DNA of 64,000 bases from Gammaproteobacteria bacterium (GTDB taxonomy: Bacteria; Pseudomonadota; Gammaproteobacteria; Pseudomonadales; Pseudohongiellaceae), in contig PALV01000011.1 in NCBI GenBank assembly GCA_002706685.1, forward strand, positions 372,001-436,000. The letters run 5' to 3'. Shown here one piece after another: positions 36,779 to 46,933 of this stretch (positions within the stretch are counted from its first letter, which is position 1; every line of letters starts with the position of its first letter). Position numbers and translations under genes: made by a program. A model generated the notes under the pieces. It was not told the origin of the DNA. It saw nothing but the letters and a program-made list of their open reading frames with translations, and made no database searches.

Positions 36779-36910
36779 CAGGCTGTTCAAAAACTATCTC
36801 GGCTTTGGCATCCTGCGTCGCTCTAACTCCTGCATCCATGCAGTCGTGCGCTTTTTCGCCTGTTTTTGCCTCGCACTGACTGCCTCGATGACGTTTTTCA
36901 ATAGCCTGTT
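36777..36910. repeat. 134-bp inverted-repeat element (MITE/REP-like)
   Basis: The ends AACAGGCTGTTCAAAAAC (36777-36794) and GTTTTTCAATAGCCTGTT (36893-36910) are inverted repeats with two mismatches in 18. An inner palindrome CTGCATCCATGCAG lies near the middle, and CAATAGCCTG is repeated just outside the right end. No coding potential. It begins inside the last bases of the kinase gene. Confidence 0.72.
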
Positions 36911-36938
36911 CAATAGCCTGCTAAGAGTCCGTATCTTT

Positions 36939-38921
36939 TTAGCGCGCGTGCGCGAATCGGCGTCGTCGACGCGACTTCAGCAGTGACACCGTCAGTACAA
37001 CAATAATCAGCAGTGCCGGAATCAACCAGGTGTTGATGATCTGCAGCACGGTGCCCAGCCGGTCGATTTCCTGATTCAGGCGGAACTGTACGTCTCTCAG
37101 TTCGCGGCGTGTCTCCAGTTGCAGCTGCAGGAACTGTTCTATCTGAGCTTCCTGCTCCGGTGAGATACCGGTAGACCCTTCCTGATTCAGCGCCATCAGT
37201 TGCTGCTCGGTTTGCGAGAGGCGCTCCAGCAGGCGGGTTTCTTCCGCACGCAGACGCTCGTCAGCCTCACGCTGCAGGTCCAGTACCCGCGTAAATGGGC
37301 GGGCGTAGCGTCCCCGGCTGCGGATGTTGACCAGTTCGGTGCTGCCACTTAAATTGTCCAGCGCATTAATCATGAAGTCGCCGTTGCTGGCAAAGGCATT
37401 GATGACACGCTGACCCGCAATCTGCTGTGACTGCGCCCACATGCGATCCGCCAGCACGTCGCTATCGGCAACCACGATAACGGCGATGTCGCCATCGGAC
37501 TCGCCAAGGTGGTTGTCTGGCATGCGGTAGGTCACTTCTGCCTCAGCGGGTTCTTCGGTGTCTGCCGCAGCGCTTAATGGATCGTCGGAAGCGTCGGTCG
37601 CTGGCGCAGCGATAGTCACCGGAGCAGGTTCCGGTTCAACCGGCACGCCCTGCGGGAAGGCGGTCTGGGCAGGGCCCGATACGCGTGCGGCCAGCGTGTG
37701 CCGTCGGTTCTCGGACTCAAACTCATCGATCAGCAGTGTCGGGTCACCCATTTCACTGAAGAAACCGGGTGCCATCAGCATGGTCTGTTCCGATGTCTGA
37801 ATCAATGGATCGAATGTGGTGCTGGCGCTCTCAATCGGTGAAAGTGAGCCAGTGGATGACATGTTCATCACTTCCAGCTGTCCGCTGACGATATCGTCAG
37901 CAAAGCCTTCGCGCTGAATACCCAGCATGCCGTAATGTGCCACCGGACGCTGTCCAGCCTGCAGGGTTACGTAGAGGGCAAGCTCGCTGTCGGTGACAAC
38001 CTGTTCCGGGTTGTAATCAATTCCCCATGCTTCCAGCAGGCCCGGCAGATTGGATGCCATGGTGTCGCGGAAGCCGCCACCGCTCATTGCAATCTGTGTC
38101 TGTGTGTCGGAATTGGGATCAACAAACACAATCGCGCGACCGCCACGCAGCACAAACTGATCAATGGCGTACAGTGTCTGTTCGGGCAGATCCTGAGGAT
38201 GAACAATCATCAGGATATCGATATTCTCATCAATCTCCTCGACGTCCAGCTGCAGCCGTTCCACGTCATACATATAGCGGACGGTATCCATGACCGCCCA
38301 GGCACGGCTTGCCTGACTCGTGGCCGGGTTGAAGCCACCATCAATATCCAGTGACGTGATAAGTCCAACCACGGTCGGGTCCGGGTCAATGACGCGGGTA
38401 ATCAGGCGGGCAAACTCGTACTCCAGGAACTCTTCCTGATCCGGACGGATCAGGGGAATTGTTTCGTATACACCAGGCTCACCGTCTTCTGCAGTGCTGG
38501 GGTCAGATGCCACTACACCGAAGTAAACTGATTCCCGTCCCTGTGCCAATGGCACGGACTGAATGCCATACGCTGTGGCGAGATCCTCTTCCGCAGAGAA
38601 GGGCTCAGGATCGATCATTTCCAGACTCAGCATGCCGTCACTGGCAATGACGATCTCGCGCAGCATTTCCTGCACGCGTTGTGCATAGGTTCGCACCTGA
38701 GGCACCTCGGAGGCGGCTTCTTCCGAGTAGAAGAAAGTCAGCTCCAGCGGTCGATCAAGATCGCTGACGATGTCACGGGTTGCATCACTGAGGGTATAGA
38801 GGTTCTGCTGGGTCAGGTCCAGTCGCAGTCTGGGCAGCAGACTGATCAGGGTAATGACAATAATCAGGCCGACTGCGACAGTAGCCAGCCCGGCAGGCGA
38901 ATAGAGTGCTTTGTTCTTCAT
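36939..38921 (-). CDS. Gld-type ABC transporter auxiliary protein (GldG-like)
   Basis: 660 residues with an N-terminal membrane span (about 10-30) and a C-terminal one (about 630-650). A large periplasmic domain of the GldG/DUF4350 kind lies between (about 40-430), with LELTFFYSEEAASEVPQVRTYAQRV near the start. A Pro/Ala/Glu-rich linker (about 430-465) and a coiled coil (about 550-625) follow. Third gene of an ATPase-permease-auxiliary operon. The Gld label is by family resemblance; many non-gliding bacteria carry this set, and the substrate is unknown. Confidence 0.87.
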   Translation of the reverse strand: MKNKALYSPAGLATVAVGLIIVITLISLLPRLRLDLTQQNLYTLSDATRDIVSDLDRPLELTFFYSEEAASEVPQVRTYAQRVQEMLREIVIASDGMLSLEMIDPEPFSAEEDLATAYGIQSVPLAQGRESVYFGVVASDPSTAEDGEPGVYETIPLIRPDQEEFLEYEFARLITRVIDPDPTVVGLITSLDIDGGFNPATSQASRAWAVMDTVRYMYDVERLQLDVEEIDENIDILMIVHPQDLPEQTLYAIDQFVLRGGRAIVFVDPNSDTQTQIAMSGGGFRDTMASNLPGLLEAWGIDYNPEQVVTDSELALYVTLQAGQRPVAHYGMLGIQREGFADDIVSGQLEVMNMSSTGSLSPIESASTTFDPLIQTSEQTMLMAPGFFSEMGDPTLLIDEFESENRRHTLAARVSGPAQTAFPQGVPVEPEPAPVTIAAPATDASDDPLSAAADTEEPAEAEVTYRMPDNHLGESDGDIAVIVVADSDVLADRMWAQSQQIAGQRVINAFASNGDFMINALDNLSGSTELVNIRSRGRYARPFTRVLDLQREADERLRAEETRLLERLSQTEQQLMALNQEGSTGISPEQEAQIEQFLQLQLETRRELRDVQFRLNQEIDRLGTVLQIINTWLIPALLIIVVLTVSLLKSRRRRRFAHAR

Positions 38922-38933
38922 GGCCGGCTGCTC

Positions 38934-39680
38934 CTAGTTGGCTTTCTTGATTTCAATGACAATGGCCGATGCCACTAGCCAGGCACCGATGACGGCTGCA
39001 AAGAACAGCATGTCGCGGATATCCAGCACACCTTTACTGATTGCATCGAAATGCGTCAGGAAACTCAGGCTGGCGATGGCGTTGGTCAGAAACTCTGGTG
39101 CCCATCCTGAAAACGCGTTGAGCACAATGGCAGAGCCAGAGGCCACAAAGGCAAAACAGATCGCCACCGTCAGAATGAACGCAATCACCGCATTTCGGGT
39201 CATTGCTGACATACAGGAGCCGATGGCGAGGAAACCGCCAGCCATCAGCCAGCTACCGATATAGGCCGCCAGAATAACGCCATTGTCCGGATTACCCAGG
39301 TAATTGACGGTAATCCAGATCGGGAATGTCAGCAGCAGAGCAACGCCACTCAACACCCAGGCCGCCAGGAACTTGCCGAGTACGGCGTCGCGCAGTTTGA
39401 TGGGCAGTGTCATCAGCAATTCGATGGTGCCAGTCTTGCGCTCATCGGACCAGAGTCCCATGGCCAGTGCCGGGATCATGAACAGATACAACCAGGGATG
39501 GAAGTTGAAAAATGGCTGCAGGTCAGCCTGCCCACGAATAAAGAAACCACCCAGGTCGAAGGTGAATATGCCGTTCATCACCAGGAAGATAACGATAAAC
39601 ACGTAAGCCAGTGGCGTACTGAAATATGCCATCAGCTCGCGTTTGAAAATAATGCCGGTTTTGCCGAATAGTGAGTCCAT
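38934..39680 (-). CDS. ABC transporter permease (GldF-like)
   Basis: 248 residues, six predicted spans. MDSLFGKTGIIFKRELMAYFSTPLAYVFI at the N-terminus and WSDERKTGTIELLMTLPI in the first loop are typical of the GldF/NosY ABC-2 permeases. It lies 5 bp after the ATPase gene and 12 bp before the auxiliary gene. Confidence 0.9.
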   Translation of the reverse strand: MDSLFGKTGIIFKRELMAYFSTPLAYVFIVIFLVMNGIFTFDLGGFFIRGQADLQPFFNFHPWLYLFMIPALAMGLWSDERKTGTIELLMTLPIKLRDAVLGKFLAAWVLSGVALLLTFPIWITVNYLGNPDNGVILAAYIGSWLMAGGFLAIGSCMSAMTRNAVIAFILTVAICFAFVASGSAIVLNAFSGWAPEFLTNAIASLSFLTHFDAISKGVLDIRDMLFFAAVIGAWLVASAIVIEIKKAN

Positions 39681-39685
39681 GCTGA

Positions 39686-40435
39686 TCAGGCCTCCTGCGC
39701 TGTAACACTGCGGAAAAACGCTTCCAGACGTCCCGGAGCTGTCGGCATTTCCGCAGCTTCAGTTACCGGGGCCTGCGCTTCCAGTTCGTTAGGTGTGCCG
39801 TCGGCGACGATACGACCGTTGGCGATAATGATGGCGCGTGTGCACACGGCACTTACTTCTTCCAGTATATGCGTCGATACGATGACGATTTTGTCTTTGG
39901 CCAGGTTGCGAATCAGTTGGCGAACCTGATGCTTCTGATTGGGATCAAGGCCATCCGTCGGTTCATCCAGAATCAGGACCTTGGGATCATGCAGGATGGC
40001 CTGTGCCAGTCCTACGCGCCGTTTGAAGCCCTTGGACAGGGTATCGATGGTTTGTTCGCAAACGCTGCTCAGGTCAACGTCATTCAGGACCTTTTCCACG
40101 CGCTGCTGCATTTCCTTGCCAGAGAAACCGCGGATCTGGGCGATAAACTCAAGGAACCCCAGCACAGTCATGTCAGGGTAGCTGGGTGCACCTTCTGGCA
40201 GATACCCGATAAGCTGCTTGGCAGCAAGCGGGTCGGTGCGAATATCATGACCGTCGATGGTCACAGTGCCCGAGGTGGGAGCCAGAAAACCGGTGATAAT
40301 CTTCATGGTCGTGGACTTGCCAGCGCCGTTTGGACCGAGGAACCCAAGTACCTCGCCTTCGGACACGGAGAAACTGAGGTCGTCCACCGCCGTAAAATGT
40401 TCAAACTTCCTGGTTACGTGACTGATTTCAATCAT
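39686..40435 (-). CDS. ABC transporter ATPase (GldA-like)
   Basis: 249 residues. Walker A GPNGAGKST, Q-loop region GYLPEGAPSYP, signature LSKGFKRRVGLAQAIL, Walker B VLILDEPTDGLDPNQ and H-loop STHILEEV are all present. First gene of the Gld-type operon. Belongs to the ABC-2 exporter ATPases (CcmA/NosF/GldA group). Confidence 0.92.
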   Translation of the reverse strand: MIEISHVTRKFEHFTAVDDLSFSVSEGEVLGFLGPNGAGKSTTMKIITGFLAPTSGTVTIDGHDIRTDPLAAKQLIGYLPEGAPSYPDMTVLGFLEFIAQIRGFSGKEMQQRVEKVLNDVDLSSVCEQTIDTLSKGFKRRVGLAQAILHDPKVLILDEPTDGLDPNQKHQVRQLIRNLAKDKIVIVSTHILEEVSAVCTRAIIIANGRIVADGTPNELEAQAPVTEAAEMPTAPGRLEAFFRSVTAQEA

Positions 40436-40538
40436 ATTCTTATTGGCCTGTCATGATGTGCGGACTTGTGTCCAGCCTGGGCAGGACATCACATGGTTGG
40501 CTGAATATAGGGGCGCATAGGCGATTTTTCAACCGCTG

Positions 40539-42452
40539 TCACCCGCTTGTTTTTTCCATTTTGAAACAGGCGGAGCCGGTGGGGGTGATCTGTTCGACAT
40601 TTACCGGTTTGCCCTCGCTGTCGAATTCGACATAACCCATGCCGGAGGCGTTGAAAAGCCGCTCGCCGCGGGAAGCGCGCGAATGACGATAGGGGATGAT
40701 TTCCAGGGGGTGTCGACGTGTAAACCAGTTCAACGGTGAACGGGGGGCATAAAGCCAGCGATTGAGACGATCCAGCGTGTCCAGCAGCCGATCCGGAAAG
40801 CAGTTCTTGATGCCGCTGCTGGTGATTTGCCACAGGTGCGGACTGGAGGTTCGTGAGGAACGCACGCGGATACCGTAAACGAAGGAATAATGCACATCTC
40901 CGGACAGGATGACATAGTTTCTGGGTGTGCGGGCGTGACGAAAAATATTGAGAATGACATTGGCTGTGCCAGGGTGGGCCATCCAGTTTTCTGCATCTAC
41001 CATCAAGGGTTTGCCCAGCCAGGTAAACACCTTTTGCATGGCCTCAATCAGTTTGACACCAAAAACCGGTGCCGGCGAGACCATGATGATCGACTCATGA
41101 TTCAGAATCTCATTCTGCAGCTCGCTGAGAGCTTCCCAGTCCATCAGCCCCGAGGGGTGGCGCAGATTGGTTTCAGACCGCCAGCGCCTCGTGCGAGTGT
41201 CCAGAACCAGCAATTTGGGGCTGGTGTCGAGGCTGTAATGCCAACGCTGAAGGCCCAGCAGGTGTTCGATAATGGCATTCTGCCGTGAGCTTTGCGGTGC
41301 CTGGCACCAGCGCATCACGCAATCCATGGTGTCACCCTCGAAGGCGTCGGGATTATTGCCCCAGCCCTGACATAACAGATAGGCAAACAGGGCATTGCCG
41401 ATAATGCGCCGTGAAAATGGGTGGCCGTATGCTGTCTGCTCCCAGTCGGCGGTCAGATTCCAGTCGTCGGTGATATCGTGATCGTCAAAAATCATCAGCG
41501 TCGGCAGTTGCGCCAGTAACTGGCGAACAGACCCCAGTCCGCTTACAAACGCCCGCAAGTGCCGCCTCTCGCGCTCATAACGTTGATTGTGCTCTTTCGA
41601 AAGAGTCGGCCTTGTGTCGGCGTCGATCATCTCCCATGGGACGGGTGACCACACCAGCAGGTACATGGCAATGACTTCCGCGAACGTCACCAGGTGATTG
41701 TCGGCATTGGCAGAAGTGAACACCGGCTTGCGAGCGCCTTCAAAAAAGCGCTTTTGCAGACTTTCGTTGTTCTCGATGTCCGGAAGCAGCTCGCCGCGAC
41801 GGTAGTAATTGTATTCACTGTCGAACAGCTCTTTGCTGTTGTTGACCAGAGCGCCTTCGATGGTTTCGGGGTACAGGCCGAGTTTACTGATCAGCTGATG
41901 GATGGCGGTAAGCATGGGGCCGGCGACATCATCCACATAAACCTGGTCGCCAGACAACAGCAGGGCGCCCGGCCACTGATCTGGCTGTTCGCTGCGCTTC
42001 GCCAGCCAGTTTGCCGCCGTGACCATGCCGTCATCGGATGCATGATGTGGCTTGCGACAGGAGCCGTGCAACAGTTTGTCCATTCGGCTGCGCAGCACAA
42101 ATCGTGGCAGGGACCGGCCGGGTTGCGCAGCATCTTTGGCCCAATCAGTCAGCCCATGCCAGTTCGCTGAATGCTCGTCCTGCCATTGCAGGTCGTACTC
42201 AATGAACACATCTTGCGGCAAAGGGGTTGCCGGTGTGAAGCTCAACAGGTGAAGGTAACAGCGCTCGCCTACCCTGACCGGGTGGTGAGTGACAGGTATC
42301 ACGGATTGCCAATCGTCGTGGTCGACGGACAACTGTAGCCGGAATTCAAGCGGGGACTGGCTCGCCAGCCAGATGACCAGCCGCGTTGGTTCCATCCTGC
42401 GTAATATGGGACCTGCCAGTATCTGCTGGCGTTGTTCTGAGGTGTTGGGCAT
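40539..42452 (-). CDS. PhoD-like metallophosphoesterase, no export signal
   Basis: 637 residues with PhoD-type metallophosphatase motifs: LLSGDQVYVDDVAGPM, LMIFDDHDITDDWNLTADW and VILSGDVHYSFVYG, which supply Asp/His/Asn metal ligands. The N-terminal 140 residues form a beta-sandwich-like region before the enzyme core. Known secreted PhoD enzymes carry a Tat twin-arginine signal; this protein starts MPNTSEQRQQILAGP with no signal or membrane span, so a cytosolic location is expected. Substrate unknown. It lies about 100 bp upstream of the Gld-type operon in the same direction; whether they share a transcript is unclear. Confidence 0.82.
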   Translation of the reverse strand: MPNTSEQRQQILAGPILRRMEPTRLVIWLASQSPLEFRLQLSVDHDDWQSVIPVTHHPVRVGERCYLHLLSFTPATPLPQDVFIEYDLQWQDEHSANWHGLTDWAKDAAQPGRSLPRFVLRSRMDKLLHGSCRKPHHASDDGMVTAANWLAKRSEQPDQWPGALLLSGDQVYVDDVAGPMLTAIHQLISKLGLYPETIEGALVNNSKELFDSEYNYYRRGELLPDIENNESLQKRFFEGARKPVFTSANADNHLVTFAEVIAMYLLVWSPVPWEMIDADTRPTLSKEHNQRYERERRHLRAFVSGLGSVRQLLAQLPTLMIFDDHDITDDWNLTADWEQTAYGHPFSRRIIGNALFAYLLCQGWGNNPDAFEGDTMDCVMRWCQAPQSSRQNAIIEHLLGLQRWHYSLDTSPKLLVLDTRTRRWRSETNLRHPSGLMDWEALSELQNEILNHESIIMVSPAPVFGVKLIEAMQKVFTWLGKPLMVDAENWMAHPGTANVILNIFRHARTPRNYVILSGDVHYSFVYGIRVRSSRTSSPHLWQITSSGIKNCFPDRLLDTLDRLNRWLYAPRSPLNWFTRRHPLEIIPYRHSRASRGERLFNASGMGYVEFDSEGKPVNVEQITPTGSACFKMEKTSG

Positions 42453-42534
42453 GCCCCGATTATAGCCACAGACGGGGGTGTTGCGTCCACGCCTGTAGCT
42501 GCACAGGCTGAGCTAACAGCCGCGGGGCAAGAGA

Positions 42535-43962
42535 TCAATCTTCGTCAGTGTCTCCGCCCGAATCCTCGATCTCCAGCTCCTTGATCTTACGGGTCAGGGT
42601 GTTGCGACCCCACCCCAGTAGCTGCGCTGCATCCCGGCGCCGACCAAGAGTGTGTTTCAAAGCGACATTGATCATGGTGCGCTCAAACTCCGGTGTAGCC
42701 TGATCCAGAATGGCCGAGTGCCCCAGATTCAGCTCCTGGTTTGCCCATTCCTCAAGCAACTGTGTCCAGCTGCCTGAACCGCTGCTTTGTGCCTGATGAT
42801 CCATCAGTTCTGGCGGCAGGTCGTCAATGCGGACTTCGCGGCTGGAGGCCATCACGGTAATCCAGCGGCAGAAGTTTTCCAGCTGACGGACATTGCCCGG
42901 CCAGCTAAGTCCCGTGATGTATTTCTCGGTTTCCGGGCGCAGCACTTTGGCTTCGGCATCCAGCTCCTCAGCGGCCCGTGCCAGGAAGTGGCGGGCCAGA
43001 CGTGGGATATCCTCGCGGCGATCACGCAACCTCGGAATGTGAATGCGGATCACGTTCAGACGGTGGAACAGGTCTTCCCGGAACAGGTGCTGGCCGACCA
43101 GCTTTTCCAGATTCTGGTGTGTTGCCGCGATAATTCGTACATCCACTTTGATTGGCGTTGTGCCGCCAACCCGATAAAACTCACCGTCTGACAGAACACG
43201 CAACAGGCGGGTCTGGGTATCGGGGGGCATGTCGCCAATTTCGTCAAGAAACAGCGTGCCGCCATTGGCCTGCTCAAACCGGCCGGTGCGGTGAGTCGTG
43301 GCGCCGGTGAAGGATCCTTTTTCATGACCGAACAGTTCTGACTCAATCAGATCCTTGGGAATGGCCGCCACGTTCAGGGCAATAAAATGTCTCTCCCGGC
43401 GTGGGCTGTGCTTGTGCAGGGCATGGGCGACCAGCTCCTTACCAGTGCCGGACTCACCGTTGATCAGTACCGTGATATTGGACTGAGACAAGCGGCCAAT
43501 GGCGCGGAAGACTTCCTGCATCGCTGGCGCTTCGCCGATGATTTCCTTGCTGTTCTCCAGCGTGGGCGCAGGAAGGTCCATGTGCTGTTCACGGGCATGC
43601 TCCAGAGCGCGCTGAGTCATGGCAACCGCTTCATCAATGTCAAACGGCTTGGGCAGATATTCAAATGCGCCGCGGCTATACGATGAGACAGCGCTGTCCA
43701 GGTCAGAGTGCGCCGTCATGATGATCACCGGAAGGCTTGGGAAGCGAGTATGTACCGTCGACAGCAAATCCAGGCCGTTGATACCAGGCATCCGGATATC
43801 ACTGATGATCGCATCAGGCCGGTCTTTTTCCAGGCGGTGCAGCAGGTCGTCGCCGTTATCAAATGAGTGTGTACTGACTCCCGCGCGACTCAGAGATTTC
43901 TCGAGAACCCAACGGATGGACTTGTCGTCATCCAGAACCCAGACCGTGTTGTGTTTGTTCAT
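42535..43962 (-). CDS. ntrC: Nitrogen regulation response regulator NtrC
   Basis: Sigma-54-dependent activator for nitrogen limitation, 475 residues. Receiver domain with phosphoacceptor Asp in [13 protein letters not shown]+ domain with Walker [10 protein letters not shown], the sigma-54 contact loop GAFTGA and [14 protein letters not shown]-terminal Fis-type helix-turn-helix ([23 protein letters not shown]). Last gene of glnA-ntrB-ntrC. GGAG precedes the ATG. The matching NtrC sites are seen upstream of glnA. Confidence 0.97.
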   Translation of the reverse strand: MNKHNTVWVLDDDKSIRWVLEKSLSRAGVSTHSFDNGDDLLHRLEKDRPDAIISDIRMPGINGLDLLSTVHTRFPSLPVIIMTAHSDLDSAVSSYSRGAFEYLPKPFDIDEAVAMTQRALEHAREQHMDLPAPTLENSKEIIGEAPAMQEVFRAIGRLSQSNITVLINGESGTGKELVAHALHKHSPRRERHFIALNVAAIPKDLIESELFGHEKGSFTGATTHRTGRFEQANGGTLFLDEIGDMPPDTQTRLLRVLSDGEFYRVGGTTPIKVDVRIIAATHQNLEKLVGQHLFREDLFHRLNVIRIHIPRLRDRREDIPRLARHFLARAAEELDAEAKVLRPETEKYITGLSWPGNVRQLENFCRWITVMASSREVRIDDLPPELMDHQAQSSGSGSWTQLLEEWANQELNLGHSAILDQATPEFERTMINVALKHTLGRRRDAAQLLGWGRNTLTRKIKELEIEDSGGDTDED

Positions 43963-43982
43963 GACATATTACTCCGTCAAGG

Positions 43983-45107
43983 CTACTTGCCAAACTGGCC
44001 ACTGCCGATGTCGTTGGTTGGAATGGTCGGCGTGTTTACCGGCAGGTAAATGGCAAAACACGTGCGGCCAGGTTCGCTGTTGCATTCGATAATGCCTTTG
44101 TGTTGATTGACAATTGAGTGTGCAATAGACAGGCCAAGTCCAGTGCCTTCGGCCCGGCCGCTGATCATCGGGAAGAAAATATTGTCTTTTAGCTCCGCTG
44201 GTACGCCTGGGCCGTTGTCGATGATATCGATACGCGTCACCAGTCGGTGATAAACCGTGCCGATGGTAATATTGCGCATGATACGGGTGCCCAGTTCGAT
44301 GATGCCCGAACGATGTTTGACATGAGGACTTTCCAGGGCCTGTACGGCATTGCGTACAATATTGAGGACGGCCTGTATCAGCTGCTCAGAGTCACCCTGT
44401 ATTTCTGGAATGCTGGGGTCGTAATTGCGAACCACGGTGATGTCCATGTTGCGCACTTCAGCCTCAATCAGATTACGTACGCGCTCAAGCACTTCGTGAA
44501 CGTTAAGCGTACGGAACTCCATGGGCTTTCTCGAGCCGACCAGGCGATCGACAAGCTTGTGCAGCCGGTCAGCCTCTTCGATGATCACACTGGTATAGTC
44601 GGTCAGGTCGGTATCGGCAGGCAGCTCAGAGGCCAGCAGTTGTGCGGCCCCGCGAATGCCGCCAAGCGGATTTTTGATTTCGTGTGCCAGGCCGCGAACA
44701 AGTTCCCGGGTTGTTTCATGTGTAGAGATCAGGTTCTCATCGCGACTGATGCGCTCGGCATAGTTGATGCCCTGAATTTCCATGACCAATGCAACTTCAT
44801 CCATATCTGTCATGGGTGTGATCGTGTAGTCCACCTGCAGGGTCTTGCCGTGCAGAAGGTGAATCTGGGTTTTACGTTTGGTAAAGCTGTGACCCTGCTG
44901 AAGGGCGGTGCGAATATCCTCGATATCCTGATCGCTATTGACCATGATGTCGCCGATAAACGACTGATTGAATTGGCGGCCACTGATGGCCAGCAGACTT
45001 TCAGCTGCAAGATTCAGGTAGCGCAGCCGCAACTGATCATCCATCACCAGGATGGCCGTGGACAGTGTGTCCATCAGTCGGCGGTATAATTTGGTGCTAC
45101 TCAGCAT
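43983..45107 (-). CDS. ntrB: Nitrogen regulation sensor kinase NtrB
   Basis: Cytosolic kinase/phosphatase for NtrC under PII control. 374 residues: PAS domain (about 12-110), DHp with His in LAHEIKNPLGGIRGAAQLL, and HATPase with N box (NIVRNAVQAL), IDNGPGVP and GRAEGTGLGLSIAHSIV. No membrane spans. Lies between glnA and ntrC; the gap to glnA holds a terminator-like hairpin, so it may be expressed by read-through or its own weak promoter. Confidence 0.96.
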   Translation of the reverse strand: MLSSTKLYRRLMDTLSTAILVMDDQLRLRYLNLAAESLLAISGRQFNQSFIGDIMVNSDQDIEDIRTALQQGHSFTKRKTQIHLLHGKTLQVDYTITPMTDMDEVALVMEIQGINYAERISRDENLISTHETTRELVRGLAHEIKNPLGGIRGAAQLLASELPADTDLTDYTSVIIEEADRLHKLVDRLVGSRKPMEFRTLNVHEVLERVRNLIEAEVRNMDITVVRNYDPSIPEIQGDSEQLIQAVLNIVRNAVQALESPHVKHRSGIIELGTRIMRNITIGTVYHRLVTRIDIIDNGPGVPAELKDNIFFPMISGRAEGTGLGLSIAHSIVNQHKGIIECNSEPGRTCFAIYLPVNTPTIPTNDIGSGQFGK

Positions 45108-45170
45108 GAAATGTCCGTCATTCAGTTAATCGTGGGACTCATTAACGCAGAGACCCCTTCGCGCTGCTCC

Positions 45171-45213
45171 AACAAAAACGCCTGGCTGGGGAGCCCGGCC
45201 AGGCGCTTTGTTT
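45171..45213 (-). terminator. Intrinsic terminator after glnA
   Basis: CGCCTGGC (45179-45186) and GCCAGGCG (45198-45205) form an 8-bp perfect stem. Read on the minus strand it is followed by TTTTTGTT. It lies between glnA and ntrB and should lower ntrBC expression relative to glnA. Confidence 0.82.
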
Positions 45214-45243
45214 TAACCATCAGATGATAGTGACAAGCAACCC

Positions 45244-46650
45244 TTACAGGCTGTAGTACATATCAAACTCGACCGGATGCGTTGAGCTGTTCAGACGTGT
45301 GCAGTCCTGACGCTTCAGTTCGATGTAACCATCGATCAGGTCGTCGCAGAATACGCCGCCTTTCTTCAGGAACTCGCGATCCTGGTCCAGAGAATCCAGC
45401 GCTTCGTCCAGCGAGAAACAAACGCGTGGAATTGCTGCTTCTTCTTCCGGCTCCAGGTCGTACAGGTCTTTGCTGGCTGGATCGCCAGGGTGGATCTTGT
45501 TCTCGATACCGTCCAGACCAGCCATCAGCAGGGCTGCAAAGTACAGGTAAGGGTTGGCAGTGTTGTCACCAAAACGTACTTCGATACGGATCGCTTTCGG
45601 GTTGCCGCCCAGTACGTATGGGATACGGATAGAGGCGGAACGGTTGCGTGAGGAGTAGGCCAGCAGTGTTGGTGCTTCGAAACCTTTCACCAGACGCTTG
45701 TAGCTGTTGGTTGACGCGTTACCGAATGCATTCAGTGCCTTGGCGTGCTTGATGATACCGCCAATGTAGTACAGAGCAGTTTCTGACAGGCCAGCGTAGC
45801 CGTCGCCTGCGAAGGTGTTCTTGCCATCCTTGGAGATGGACATGTGAACGTGCATACCTGAACCGTTATCGCCTACCAGCGGCTTGGGCATGAATGTCGC
45901 TGTCTTACCGAATGCATGCGCGGTATTCAGGACGCAATACTTCAGACGCTGAACTTCATCTGCTTTGTAAACCAGAGTGTTGAACTTGGCACCAATTTCA
46001 CACTGGCCGGCGTTGGCCACTTCGTGGTGGTGCAGTTCGATGTCCAGGCCCATGGCAGTCATGGTGTCGCACATTGCGCCACGCAGATCGCTCAGTGAAT
46101 CGACGGGAGGAACGGGGAAGTATCCGCCTTTGACGCGAGGACGGTGACCCAGATTGCCGCCTTCAATGCTCTTGCTGCTAGACCAGGCTGCTTCTTCGCT
46201 ACCGATCTTGAAGAAGGACTGTTCCATGCCAACGTGCCACTTGATTTCGTCAAACACGAAGAATTCGTTCTCAGGGCCAAAGAAAGCCTTGTCACCAATA
46301 CCGGTAGACTTCAGGTATTCTTCTGCACGGCGTGCAACAGAGCGTGGGTCACGGTTGTAACCACCCATGGTGCGCGGTTCGATAATGTCACAGTGCAGGT
46401 TTAACTGTACTTCGTCAGAGAAAGGGTCGATGAATCCAGTGGTGTCATCTGGCTTCAGGATCATGTCTGATTCATTGATGCCTTTCCAGCCAGCTACGGA
46501 GGAACCGTCGAACATAACGCCGTCCATGAAGCCTTCATCAACTTTGCTGGCCGGGAAGGTTACGTGCTGTTCTTTGCCCTTGGTATCGGTGAAACGGAGA
46601 TCTACCCATTTCACGTCATTTTCTTTAATCATTTCTAATGTCTTAGACAT
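45244..46650 (-). CDS. glnA: Glutamine synthetase, type I
   Basis: Dodecameric enzyme making glutamine from glutamate and ammonia with ATP. 468 residues. Catalytic motifs: [43 protein letters not shown] (ATP/glutamate site) and [10 protein letters not shown]. The adenylylation Tyr lies in [11 protein letters not shown], so control by GlnE is expected (GSI-beta). The C-terminus ends in FDMYYSL, as in the family. GGAGG sits 7 nt before the ATG. It has a long leader of about 150 nt from a sigma-54 promoter. Confidence 0.98.
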   Translation of the reverse strand: MSKTLEMIKENDVKWVDLRFTDTKGKEQHVTFPASKVDEGFMDGVMFDGSSVAGWKGINESDMILKPDDTTGFIDPFSDEVQLNLHCDIIEPRTMGGYNRDPRSVARRAEEYLKSTGIGDKAFFGPENEFFVFDEIKWHVGMEQSFFKIGSEEAAWSSSKSIEGGNLGHRPRVKGGYFPVPPVDSLSDLRGAMCDTMTAMGLDIELHHHEVANAGQCEIGAKFNTLVYKADEVQRLKYCVLNTAHAFGKTATFMPKPLVGDNGSGMHVHMSISKDGKNTFAGDGYAGLSETALYYIGGIIKHAKALNAFGNASTNSYKRLVKGFEAPTLLAYSSRNRSASIRIPYVLGGNPKAIRIEVRFGDNTANPYLYFAALLMAGLDGIENKIHPGDPASKDLYDLEPEEEAAIPRVCFSLDEALDSLDQDREFLKKGGVFCDDLIDGYIELKRQDCTRLNSSTHPVEFDMYYSL

Positions 46651-46810
46651 TCCTGATCCTCCGAGTGATCGAGAATTAATAGTGACCTCCCCGATCTGAA
46701 GTCGGTTGCGGACACAGGTTAAAGGTCTTGCAATAATCTGCTCTCAACAAGCAGGGGAATCGGCACTATAATGTTTTGGTTGCCGCCTGACCCCCAGTGC
46801 ACTGAGATGA

Positions 46811-46825
46811 GCAAGACTCATGCCA
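46811..46825 (-). promoter_or_regulatory. Sigma-54 promoter of glnA
   Basis: On the minus strand this reads TGGCATGAGTCTTGC, a near-perfect -24/-12 element (TGGCAC-N5-TTGC) with one mismatch. The predicted start point is near 46799, giving a leader of about 150 nt before glnA. Confidence 0.87.
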
Positions 46826-46886
46826 CAATGGAAGCTGTGGTCAGGTCTTGAATATCAAGCAGTTAACACATGCGCCCTGTTTGTAG

Positions 46887-46903
46887 TGCACCAATAAGGT
46901 GCA
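46887..46903 (-). promoter_or_regulatory. NtrC-binding site 1 upstream of glnA
   Basis: TGCACCAATAAGGTGCA is a 17-bp dyad matching the NtrC consensus. Its centre is about 96 bp upstream of the predicted glnA start point. Confidence 0.87.
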
Positions 46904-46916
46904 TTGTGCAGCTACA

Positions 46917-46933
46917 TGCACTGATATAGTGCC
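46917..46933 (-). promoter_or_regulatory. NtrC-binding site 2 upstream of glnA
   Basis: TGCACTGATATAGTGCC is a second 17-bp dyad, weaker in its right half. It starts exactly 30 bp (three helical turns) from site 1, so two NtrC dimers would bind on the same face. Confidence 0.8.

Noticed and set aside
46795..46806. Third NtrC half-site (CAGTGCACTGAG) near the glnA start point
   Set aside because: It is a short palindrome that lies at the predicted start point and lacks the 17-bp spacing of NtrC sites.
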